Assembly (NCBI GenBank): GCA_003545625.1
Contig: DODH01000220.1
Coordinates: forward strand, 1-7,030
DNA length: 7,030 bases
Direction: 5' to 3'
DNA from: Nitrospina sp.
GTDB lineage: Bacteria > Nitrospinota > Nitrospinia > Nitrospinales > VA-1
Shown: positions 1 through 6,724 of the stretch, one piece after another
Layout: each line of letters starts with the position of its first letter
Numbering within the stretch: the stretch's first letter is position 1
Made by a program: the position numbers and the translations under genes
The notes under the pieces: model-generated
What the model was told of the DNA's origin: nothing
Database searches by the model: none
What the model saw: the letters and a program-made list of their open reading frames with translations, nothing else

Positions 1-1630
1 CGATGCCCTGGAGAAAGCCCGGCAAGCAGGAGAGCTGGAACTTTCCCCGTTTCCGGAAATTGTGGTGGAAAAACCCAAAGATGAAAAAATGGGAGATTTT
101 TCAACCAATATTGCCATGACGCTGGCGCGGAGTGAGCGCAAGAACCCGAAAATGATTGCGGAAAGTGTTGTCCGTTACCTTAAAAATGGTGATTTAAGCC
201 AGGTGGAAATTGCCGGGCCGGGATTCATCAACCTCAAAATGTCGCATGAGTTTTTTCTGCAACGGTTAAAGAATGTCGTTAAACAAGGGGATGATTTTGG
301 TCAGACGGATGTTGGGCAGGGCACTAAGGTTTTGATCGAGTTTGTCAGCGCGAACCCCACAGGTCCATTGCATGTCGGGCATGGGAGGGGAGCCGCAGTC
401 GGGGATGCTCTTGCAAGGATTCTAAAAAAATCCGGGTACGATTTAAGCACCGAATACTACATCAATGATGTGGGAAACCAGATGAACTTTCTAGGTCGGT
501 CTACCTGGCTCCGTTACCGGGAACTGCTGGGGGAAGCTATTGAATTTCCCGATGACCATTACCGGGGCGAGTATATTAAAGATATTGCCAACGAAATAGT
601 AAAACAGAAAGGAAACGAGTTTTTAAACAAGCCGGAAGAGGAGTGCCTTCCTTTTTTCAGAAAGTTTGCCAAGGATAATGTTCTTAAAGGAATTCAAAAA
701 GATCTTACGGAATTTCGAGTGAATTTCGATAACTGGTTCACTGAGCAATCCCTTTATGATGATAGTTCGGTAGAGAAGGCCATTAAATGGTTGAAGGGCA
801 AGGGCCATATCTATGAAAAAGACGGGGCCGTCTGGTTAAAGTCTTCCGCGTTCAATGATGACAAAGACCGGGTCATTGTCAAGAAAACAGGGGAGAAAAC
901 CTATTTTTGCTCAGACATCGCTTATCATCAGAATAAAATCAACCGTGGGTTTAAAAAAATCATCAATCTGATGGGTGCCGACCATCATGGTTACGTTCCA
1001 CGCATGGAGGCCGTTCTGGAAGCGATGGGGTATGACAAGAAAATTTTTAAGATTCTCCTGATTCAATTTGTCAGTCTTTTGCGGGCGGGAGAAAAGGTGT
1101 CCATGTCCACCCGGGCCGGTGAGTTTGAAACACTGAAGGATGTGGTGAGTGAGGTGGGTGTCGATGTAGCACGATACTATTTTCTGATGCGCAGTTCCGA
1201 CACGCACCTGGATTTTGACCTGGAGCTGGCCAAACAAGAAACCTCGGAAAACCCGGTTTTTTATATTCAATATGCGCATGCCCGGATATGCAGTATTTTT
1301 CGTACCGCTGGAGAAAAAGGCGTGGTGTGGAACAGGTCTAACGAAGTGGATCTCTCACTTCTGGTTGAAGGGGAGGAATTCGGCATTATCCGCGCTGTTC
1401 TTGCTTTTCCTGAAATAGTGGAAAAAAGTGCTCGGGCTTTGGAGGTACATCGGATTTCCCATTACCTGCTTGATATGGTTTCCCGGTTTCATGGGTATTA
1501 CAGCAGGCATCGGGTTATCTCTGATGACAAGGCGCTAACACTTGCGCGTTTATTTTTGCTGGATGCTATACGAATTACCATCCGCAATGGTTTCGATTTG
1601 ATGGGTATTTCGGCTCCAGAAAAAATGTAA
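1..1630 (+). CDS. argS: Arginyl-tRNA synthetase, 5'-truncated by window edge
   Basis: Cytoplasmic class I aminoacyl-tRNA synthetase that charges tRNA-Arg with arginine using ATP. The frame is open from base 2 (reading DALEKARQAGELELSPFPEI), so the gene begins before the window and the GTG at 62 is internal. About 542 residues are present; the family is usually 550-580, so only some tens of residues are missing. In order one sees the end of the N-terminal Arg-tRNA recognition domain (KDEKMGDFSTN, AGPGFINLKM), the catalytic-domain HIGH signature as HVGH within SANPTGPLHVGHGRG (HVGH at 371-382), the conserved GADHHGYVPRM stretch (near 974), the KMSKS-like loop KVSMS (1094-1108), and the C-terminal DALR anticodon-binding domain (NPVFYIQYAHARI), ending in the typical MGISAPEKM. 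No frameshift or missing key motif is visible. The next gene lies 191 bp away, so co-transcription with it is uncertain. Confidence 0.97.
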   Translation, partial: DALEKARQAGELELSPFPEIVVEKPKDEKMGDFSTNIAMTLARSERKNPKMIAESVVRYLKNGDLSQVEIAGPGFINLKMSHEFFLQRLKNVVKQGDDFGQTDVGQGTKVLIEFVSANPTGPLHVGHGRGAAVGDALARILKKSGYDLSTEYYINDVGNQMNFLGRSTWLRYRELLGEAIEFPDDHYRGEYIKDIANEIVKQKGNEFLNKPEEECLPFFRKFAKDNVLKGIQKDLTEFRVNFDNWFTEQSLYDDSSVEKAIKWLKGKGHIYEKDGAVWLKSSAFNDDKDRVIVKKTGEKTYFCSDIAYHQNKINRGFKKIINLMGADHHGYVPRMEAVLEAMGYDKKIFKILLIQFVSLLRAGEKVSMSTRAGEFETLKDVVSEVGVDVARYYFLMRSSDTHLDFDLELAKQETSENPVFYIQYAHARICSIFRTAGEKGVVWNRSNEVDLSLLVEGEEFGIIRAVLAFPEIVEKSARALEVHRISHYLLDMVSRFHGYYSRHRVISDDKALTLARLFLLDAIRITIRNGFDLMGISAPEKM

Positions 1631-1632
1631 CC

Positions 1633-1763
1633 CGGCGTAGCCGCCGGCAATAACTTTTGCTGGCGATGAAAGAGTTTTCTCGGCCCAAAGAGTTCTTGCC
1701 AGTAGCCCCTGCGGTTAGCAGTCGGTGTAGCCGCCGGTGGCAGATTGCAATAACTTTATCTGG
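1633..1763. repeat. Two diverged copies of a GC-rich intergenic repeat
   Basis: The gap between argS and the SPOR gene (1631-1821) has no convincing gene. It holds two copies of CGGyGTAGCCGCCGG (1633-1647 and 1723-1737), each followed by CAATAACTTT (1648-1657 and 1748-1757) and then, two bases on, CTGG. The second copy carries ten extra bases between the two blocks. A weaker partial match, GTAGCCCCTGCGG, lies at 1702-1714, and GGTTAGC occurs twice (1713-1719 and 1762-1768). The rest of the gap shows no clear promoter or strong ribosome binding site. The arrangement resembles a dispersed intergenic repeat or a duplicated structured leader or trailer; which one is not known. Confidence 0.6.
1643..1664 (+). 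terminator. Hairpin just after argS, possible weak terminator
   Basis: GCCGGCAA (1643-1650) can pair with TTGCTGGC (1657-1664) around a six-base loop, giving an eight-pair stem with one G-U wobble. It starts 12 bases after the argS stop codon, a usual place for a terminator. No T-run follows directly; only a short TTTT occurs near 1675. It is therefore either a weak terminator or an mRNA 3'-end structure, and it overlaps the first copy of the intergenic repeat. Confidence 0.35.
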
Positions 1764-1821
1764 TTAGCGAGAAGTATTGGCGGCTTAAAAAACTATCGGT
1801 TTCAATAGGTACCATCAATTT

Positions 1822-2448
1822 ATGAGACTTCTCCTTGTAATGATTTTTTTGGTGGCTTCGGCGGTGGGACTGCATTTTTACGGGGGCATCGATGGGTTCC
1901 TGGAAAAGAAGGCACCTGCAAAAAAAATAAGAGCCGTTAAGCCCAAATTCATCCGCGACAAGGTTGCGCCGGTTGCATCGGATAAACCGGTTTATACTTT
2001 TTTTGAGACCTTGAATGATACTACCATGACTCAGTATGTTGGGCTCAATGGCGAGTTGTTGCCTCTTTCTCCAGAGAGAACGGTTATTGTGCCCGACAAA
2101 AGTACAGCGACTATCCCTCCTGTTGAAAAACAGGTGAAGTCAGAACCGCTGGCTGAACCTGAAATTAAACTTGATCGAAATATTAGAACTGAAAATGAGG
2201 GACGGCCTCGTTATGCTGTTCAGGTGAGTTCGTTCCGCGATGCGGGGCGTGCGGGTGCTTTGAAAATGCGTCTCCAGGAAAAAGGTTTCGATGCTTTTTT
2301 AATGCAAGCGGAACTTGCCAATCATGCTGGAACCTGGCACCGGGTTTTTCTGGGAAGGTATGCAGATGAGGAAAAAGCGCAGGAGGCAGCCCGCTTGGCC
2401 AGAAGTGAGTACAAATTAAACGCGGTAGTGGTCCGTAAGACCAATTAG
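1822..2448 (+). CDS. Membrane-anchored SPOR-domain protein
   Basis: A 208-residue protein, probably an inner-membrane protein with its bulk in the periplasm. Residues 1-20 (MRLLLVMIFLVASAVGLHFY) form one hydrophobic segment that could be an uncleaved anchor. A basic stretch (about 29-47) and a proline- and charge-rich linker (to about 128) follow. The C-terminal part, about 129-206, is a SPOR domain: RYAVQVSSFRDAGRAGALKMRLQEKG, then WHRVFLGRYADEEKAQEAA and a closing VVVRK strand. SPOR domains bind peptidoglycan stripped of stem peptides and are typical of division proteins such as FtsN and DedD, so a role at the septum or in cell-wall remodelling is likely but not shown. The linker contains YTFFETLND, similar to short motifs in other FtsN/DedD-like proteins. 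No good Shine-Dalgarno precedes the ATG (only AGG 12 bases upstream), but the N-terminal anchor supports this start. It faces the TPR gene end to end, 29 bp apart. Confidence 0.88.
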   Translation: MRLLLVMIFLVASAVGLHFYGGIDGFLEKKAPAKKIRAVKPKFIRDKVAPVASDKPVYTFFETLNDTTMTQYVGLNGELLPLSPERTVIVPDKSTATIPPVEKQVKSEPLAEPEIKLDRNIRTENEGRPRYAVQVSSFRDAGRAGALKMRLQEKGFDAFLMQAELANHAGTWHRVFLGRYADEEKAQEAARLARSEYKLNAVVVRKTN

Positions 2449-2458
2449 CAGGTTGTTG

Positions 2459-2477
2459 CAAACGGATTTTGCCGTTG
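2459..2477. terminator. Short inverted repeat between convergent genes, possible bidirectional terminator
   Basis: AACGG (2461-2465) pairs with CCGTT (2472-2476) around a six-base loop. One more C-G pair (2459 with 2477) is possible if an A bulges. It fills the 29-bp space between the stop codons of the SPOR gene (+) and the TPR gene (-), where a shared terminator would be expected. The stem is short and has no real T-tract on either side, so the call is weak. Confidence 0.3.
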
Positions 2478-3845
2478 TCAGCAGAGGTGGTCGGCATCAC
2501 AGAATGCCTGTAACTCTTCTACCGGATCATCAATTCTGGGTCCACCATAAAATTTTTCCTTGCTGTCAAACCAGGTGTTGAACCGATAGCCTTCAATATC
2601 GTCTTGATATAGCTTTCTTCTTTCGTCTTCCCCTCTAAAATCGAAATTTAAATTAGCTTCTCCTTTTTCGGGAATGGTGATCGTCCCTCTTTGTTCCGGA
2701 ATAAAGGGATGCCAGGCGATTACCTCGTAGGTGCCGGGAGGAACATTTTCGATGCTGAAGTTGCCTTCCGAGTCTGAAACCGCGTAATAGGGATTTTGCA
2801 CCAGATATGCGTGAGTTTGGAGGAAAGGGTGGAGATTGCATTTGATGATGAATTCATTTGCGCCTTCGCGCACAAAAACACTGCGTACCTGGCTGGATTT
2901 TTCGGGTAGCGGACGGTTACTGGTCTGGTCCGAATAGATGTTGCGGACTTCATAAGTCGCTATCTCATGCTGGATAGGATCTGTGTTTTCCACTAAAATG
3001 TTTTCACCGTTTCTAGCACCGATTACATAACGGTTGGCCCGGCAACGGTCGATGTGGAAGGTTTGCATTTTGGGCGAAAACGGTTTTCCTTTTTCAACGT
3101 TTGCCAAATGGATGATGGTATCTTTCAGCCCTCGATTTTGTGAAACGGTGAAATCGAATAGTAGACGATGACCTCTCCCATCCGATATCCTTGAGCAGAA
3201 TTCGATATTCGGAGAGTGGATCAGATGGAAAGAACGAACCCTGGGAACCTGGCCAGAAAGTGTGACACGGCCTTTTAAAGTTCCTCCATCGTCCACGGAA
3301 ACGACTGTGTAAGAGGATTTAATCTGGTCAAATAGTTTTTTTGCAAGCTTGTTGTTTCTTTTGAATAAAATTTCAACTTTTTCCAGGGCTTTCTCACGTT
3401 GTCCCTGCAAATTATATATAACCCCAAGGTCATAATCTGCTTTTACCATTCTGTGGTCCATGTTCAAGGCGGCTTCCAGTTCCTGAATGGCCTCATCCAT
3501 TAATTTGACCCGGGCAAAGGAAACCCCGCGGTTGTAGCGCAAACCGGGAGAGTCGTATCCCAGCCGCAATGCTTTTTCAAAGGAGAGGAGAGCTTCCTTG
3601 TGCATTCCTGTCTGGCTGAAGGCAACACCAAGATTCGCTTGAATCAGGCTATCCTGCGGGGCGAGTTCGGCCGCTTTCAAGAATTCGGCTACGGCATTGT
3701 CCCACTGTTTTTTCTGGCTCAGTTTCACTGCGTTTTGATAGTGGGCTTTTGCTTCCTTATCAGAAGCAACCACTGGGCAGCCAAAAAACAGGATCAGGCA
3801 GAAAACCAGAAAACTGAGGCTATATTTGGATTTAATAGTTTTCAC
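2478..3845 (-). CDS. Secreted TPR protein with cupredoxin-like and carboxypeptidase-regulatory-like domains
   Basis: About 455 residues from the GTG chosen here. Residues 1-28 look like a signal peptide: basic KTIKSK, a hydrophobic core, then FFGCPVVAS, which could be cut by signal peptidase I or act as a poor lipobox at C23. Four TPR units span about 32-168 (for example NAVAEFLKAAELAPQ, EALLSFEKALRLGYD). Residues 185-350 resemble cupredoxin-like regions found in front of carboxypeptidase-regulatory-like domains: KGRVTLSG, IEFCSRISDG, VENTDPIQHEI and FIIKCNLHP. From about 352 to 404 comes the regulatory-like beta-sandwich (DSEGNFSIENVPPGTYEVIAWHP). The tail ends in two cysteines, C449 and C455. 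A periplasmic or outer-surface scaffold or binding role is likely; metal binding is only possible. The frame stays open up to an ATG at 3944, but a promoter at 3873-3901 lies inside that extension, and the GTG gives a proper signal peptide, so the shorter form is preferred. No clear Shine-Dalgarno is visible. Confidence 0.82.
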   Translation of the reverse strand: MKTIKSKYSLSFLVFCLILFFGCPVVASDKEAKAHYQNAVKLSQKKQWDNAVAEFLKAAELAPQDSLIQANLGVAFSQTGMHKEALLSFEKALRLGYDSPGLRYNRGVSFARVKLMDEAIQELEAALNMDHRMVKADYDLGVIYNLQGQREKALEKVEILFKRNNKLAKKLFDQIKSSYTVVSVDDGGTLKGRVTLSGQVPRVRSFHLIHSPNIEFCSRISDGRGHRLLFDFTVSQNRGLKDTIIHLANVEKGKPFSPKMQTFHIDRCRANRYVIGARNGENILVENTDPIQHEIATYEVRNIYSDQTSNRPLPEKSSQVRSVFVREGANEFIIKCNLHPFLQTHAYLVQNPYYAVSDSEGNFSIENVPPGTYEVIAWHPFIPEQRGTITIPEKGEANLNFDFRGEDERRKLYQDDIEGYRFNTWFDSKEKFYGGPRIDDPVEELQAFCDADHLC

Positions 3846-3872
3846 TCTGGTAATATGATTGTTGAGTTTTAA

Positions 3873-3901
3873 AATGTAACAATCCCTAAAGGGAGTGTCA
3901 A
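3873..3901 (-). promoter_or_regulatory. Sigma70-type promoter for the TPR/cupredoxin-like gene
   Basis: On the - strand a perfect -35 box TTGACA (3901-3896) is followed by a 17-base spacer and TACATT (3878-3873; four of six match TATAAT). Transcription would start near 3866, about 20 bases before the GTG at 3845. The spacer carries the inverted repeat TCCCT-AA-AGGGA (3883-3894, + strand reading), a possible operator placed where a bound repressor would block RNA polymerase. Confidence 0.6.
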
Positions 3902-3969
3902 CTCCTGTTAGATACGTGTAAGGGGTTAAAAATTCCACCGACATATAAAATTTTCATGTGCGGAAAATA

Positions 3970-3980
3970 GAGGGATAAAT
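3970..3980 (+). promoter_or_regulatory. Shine-Dalgarno site deciding the TTG start of the hydrolase
   Basis: GAGGG at 3970-3974 sits six bases before the TTG at 3981. The first in-frame ATG (3999) has no such site in front of it. This spacing favours TTG as the real start codon. I could not find a convincing -35/-10 pair for the + strand in the divergent region 3846-3969; TATAAA at 3944-3949 looks like a -10 box but has no matching -35. Confidence 0.55.
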
Positions 3981-5033
3981 TTGAGATCCACCCAATATAT
4001 GGAATCATTTGAAGCGCATTGGGGCATTTCGGGAGGAATTTTCCAGACCATTGCCGGCTCCCAGCTTAGGGGGATGGAGTTGCCTTGTCCTCCTCGAATC
4101 TCGCATGAACTGCATTTGGATGAACAGGGCAGGGCTGTTCTGTATGAAATTGAAGCGAAAGATCAAACCAAGCCAATTATTGTGCTGGCTCATGGTATGG
4201 GGGGATGTTCCGAGTCCGGTTATATGAAGCGGATTTCCACTAAACTTTGGATGCGGGGTTATGGGGTGTTCCTGATCAATCACCGGGGTAGTGGACCGGG
4301 TATGGGTTTGAGTTCGCGGCTGTGGAATGGGGGTGCCAGCGATGATTTGGCAAAAATGATTGATTTTGTGATTCAGCGCAATCCCGGCAAGTTCCTGGTG
4401 CCGATTGGTTTTTCTTTAAGTGGTAACATTCTTTTGAAATATTTGGGAGAGGGCCAGATTATTCCCAGTAAGATTTTAGGAGCTCTCGCCGTAAATCCGC
4501 CTGTTGATTTAAGGATTTCAAGTGCCATCATATCGCGAAAATGGAGTTGTGCAGTATTCAATCAGTATTATATGAAATTAATTCGAAATCAGGCAATTGC
4601 CATTACGAAACAGTTCCCGGATGCTTTGAGTCCGCTAAAAAATTTAAAAACGATTTGGGATTTCGACGTCAGCTATACCGCTCCCTCTGGCGGATTCAAA
4701 GATGTTGATGATTATTATGACAGTTGTAGTTCCATGCATTATTTGAAGGGAATAGAAATTTCCACTTCCATTTTGTGTGCCGAAGATGATCCTTTTGTTC
4801 CATGCAAAATATTTGATCAGGTTGAGATGAGTGAAAGGGTGACATTGCATAAACCGAAAAAGGGTGGGCATATGGGGTATATCGCCAGACATGTTACCCC
4901 TCATGGGGACCGGCGGTGGATGGACTATGCCATATTGGAATGGATTCGGGAATTATGCATGCAAGAGAAAACCCCAAACCAAAAATCTGGTGTTAGCAAG
5001 TTCGTGGTGCAGAATGCTGGGGACAAATCATGA
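3981..5033 (+). CDS. Alpha/beta-fold hydrolase, YheT (COG0429) family
   Basis: A 350-residue cytoplasmic hydrolase of the YheT/COG0429 group, relatives of the ABHD1/ABHD3 esterases; the substrate is not known for most members. Visible landmarks in order: the family lead-in (LRGMELPCPPRISHELHLDEQGRA is split across residues 29-52), the oxyanion-side HGMGG (71-75), NHRGSG (100-105), the nucleophile elbow GFSLSG with Ser145, the acid loop CAEDDPFVP with Asp270 as the likely acid, and GGHMGY with His297. The triad is therefore complete. The elbow has Ser where many relatives have Gly (GFSLGG). Length fits the family (about 320-350). No signal peptide is seen. It starts at TTG behind a good Shine-Dalgarno, and its stop overlaps the permease start in ATGA, which suggests coupled translation. 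An acyl-ester or lipid substrate is possible but unproven. Confidence 0.88.
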   Translation: MRSTQYMESFEAHWGISGGIFQTIAGSQLRGMELPCPPRISHELHLDEQGRAVLYEIEAKDQTKPIIVLAHGMGGCSESGYMKRISTKLWMRGYGVFLINHRGSGPGMGLSSRLWNGGASDDLAKMIDFVIQRNPGKFLVPIGFSLSGNILLKYLGEGQIIPSKILGALAVNPPVDLRISSAIISRKWSCAVFNQYYMKLIRNQAIAITKQFPDALSPLKNLKTIWDFDVSYTAPSGGFKDVDDYYDSCSSMHYLKGIEISTSILCAEDDPFVPCKIFDQVEMSERVTLHKPKKGGHMGYIARHVTPHGDRRWMDYAILEWIRELCMQEKTPNQKSGVSKFVVQNAGDKS

Positions 5034-6706
5034 TGCAGGGCAGTTTTCTTTTAAAGTACAGGTTGAAGGCTTTTGCCAACGGTTTCAAGGGACTCGGTTT
5101 TAAAAAGGCAATGCGCCCCATTTCTATTTTGACGTTAGGGACGCTGTTTGTCATCGGCGACTACTGGTTTTTTCATAGAGTCATAGTTTATCTGGACGGC
5201 CTGCCATCCAGAGTAGGCGATGAGTTGATCGTTCAGCTGATCAACTTGGTGTTCATCACCCTGTTTATGATGGTCCTGTTTTCCTGCCTGATCGTTTCCC
5301 TCTCGGTCTACTATTTATCGCGTGACCTGGAGCTCCTCCATTCCCTGCCCATTTCCATTTCTTCGATAGTTACGGCCCGTTACTTCCAGTGCATGGCAAA
5401 CAGCTCCTGGATGGTTTTATTATTTTCCCTGCCCATGTTTACCGCATACGGTTCATATTTTAAAGTTTCATGGGATTATTACCTGTATTTAATATTCAGC
5501 ATGGTTCCTTTTTTGGCCATTCCCTGCCTGGTCGCTATTTTAGCGATAATGGTTTTAATGAAGCTTTACCCCACCCACAAAACGCATCAGATAATGACTT
5601 TTATGGGGTTATTTTTTCTGGTGGGAGTGGTGGTGTATTTGCGGTTTTTGTCACAGGATAAATTTTTTGGTCAGGATGTTTCTGATGAGCAGATCATGGC
5701 TTTTGTTGCCAGTCTGAAGGCTCCCGATTATCCGTTTCTTCCCAGCAACTGGATAACCCGCGGGCTTACAGGCTGGGTAGAGGGAAAAAGAGAAATGCCA
5801 TTTATGCAGACTTTAATATTATGGGGAGTGGCTGGAGGATTATTCATTTTGCATTTGTGGGTGGGCTCGCGGATTTATTTTCAGGGGTGGTGCCTGGTTC
5901 AGGAGGTTCGAAGTACTCCCTTGGCGGCGCGTGGGACTAAGAGGAAAACCTTTTTTCAAAATCTACCACTGTCTGCTCCTGGCAAGGCCTTGTTGAACAA
6001 GGATCTTAAAATTTTTATTCGCGATCCGGAACAATGGTCGCAACTCTTTATATTATTCGCTTTGATGTGCGTTTATATTTTTAACATCATGCATCTTCCC
6101 CTGGACAATATAGTTTTGAGGGAGGTGGTTTCCGTTTTGAATGTTGGCTTGGTGGGGTTTGTCATGGCGGCTTTGATATCCAGGTTTGTGTTCTCTTCAC
6201 CCAGTGTGGAAGGTAAAAGTTTCTGGCTGATTTATACCCGACCCGTGACTATGCAGAAGTTTTTGGCGGGCAAGTTCTGGATGTTTTTTCCGCCGCTTTT
6301 ATTCATTGCCGAGTTGCTGGTCGTGGTATCGAATCAGTTGCTGGAGGTGGATGCTTATGTAATGAGTGTTTCCGTCGTAGGTGTTTTTCTTTTAACATTT
6401 GGGCTGACCAGCCTGGGGTTGGGACTCGGCACCCTGTACCCTAAATTTGACTATGAAAATATTGCGGAAATTTCATCCAGCACGGGCGGTGTTCTATTTA
6501 TGATTCTAGCATTGAGTTATATTGGGGTAGTGTTAATGTTGGGAGCCCGTCCGCTTTATGTCCATTTTAATGAAAAATTTCTTTTTAAGTCCATTGGCGG
6601 GTTGGAAGTTCCCGTTTGTTATACTCTGATTTTTATTCTCACTTGGGCCATTGCCCATATTCCGTTACGGTTGGGAGTCCGTTCTTTAAACGCAAGGGAT
6701 ATTTGA
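5030..6706 (+). CDS. Polytopic ABC-type transporter permease (putative)
   Basis: A 558-residue inner-membrane protein with about twelve hydrophobic segments, near residues 30-50, 68-95, 124-140, 150-178, 187-206, 258-280, 337-357, 366-388, 413-433, 443-466, 485-503 and 526-547. It resembles the large putative ABC permease family (about 500-570 residues) with a soluble loop in the middle: LSRDLELLHSLPIS after the second segment, NKDLKIFIRDPEQWSQL before the seventh, and EGKSFWLIYTRPVTMQKFLAGKFW, all typical of that group. It has no nucleotide-binding motifs, so it would need a separate ATPase, and none is encoded in this window. The start ATG at 5030 overlaps the hydrolase stop; GGGGA (5019-5023) lies six bases upstream. 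A second ATG at 5033 would serve equally. What is moved is unknown; the coupling to a hydrolase hints at an envelope or lipid-related job, which is inference only. Confidence 0.8.
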   Translation: MMQGSFLLKYRLKAFANGFKGLGFKKAMRPISILTLGTLFVIGDYWFFHRVIVYLDGLPSRVGDELIVQLINLVFITLFMMVLFSCLIVSLSVYYLSRDLELLHSLPISISSIVTARYFQCMANSSWMVLLFSLPMFTAYGSYFKVSWDYYLYLIFSMVPFLAIPCLVAILAIMVLMKLYPTHKTHQIMTFMGLFFLVGVVVYLRFLSQDKFFGQDVSDEQIMAFVASLKAPDYPFLPSNWITRGLTGWVEGKREMPFMQTLILWGVAGGLFILHLWVGSRIYFQGWCLVQEVRSTPLAARGTKRKTFFQNLPLSAPGKALLNKDLKIFIRDPEQWSQLFILFALMCVYIFNIMHLPLDNIVLREVVSVLNVGLVGFVMAALISRFVFSSPSVEGKSFWLIYTRPVTMQKFLAGKFWMFFPPLLFIAELLVVVSNQLLEVDAYVMSVSVVGVFLLTFGLTSLGLGLGTLYPKFDYENIAEISSSTGGVLFMILALSYIGVVLMLGARPLYVHFNEKFLFKSIGGLEVPVCYTLIFILTWAIAHIPLRLGVRSLNARDI

Positions 6707-6724
6707 TAATAATAAAATTTGGTT

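Noticed and set aside
62..64. GTG at 62 as the start of argS
   Set aside because: The frame stays open to the left edge and the upstream residues continue the ArgS N-terminal domain, so the gene is truncated by the window rather than starting here.
911..1279. 122-residue open frame on the - strand inside argS
   Set aside because: It lies antisense to clearly conserved ArgS catalytic-domain motifs and its translation shows no recognisable domain; it is a shadow frame.
2183..2500. 105-residue open frame on the - strand over the SPOR domain
   Set aside because: It is antisense to the conserved SPOR domain and has low-complexity, proline- and histidine-rich content with no domain.
3600..3872. 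90-residue + strand open frame over the TPR gene's 5' part
   Set aside because: It is antisense to the TPR repeats and signal peptide, without a Shine-Dalgarno or recognisable domain.
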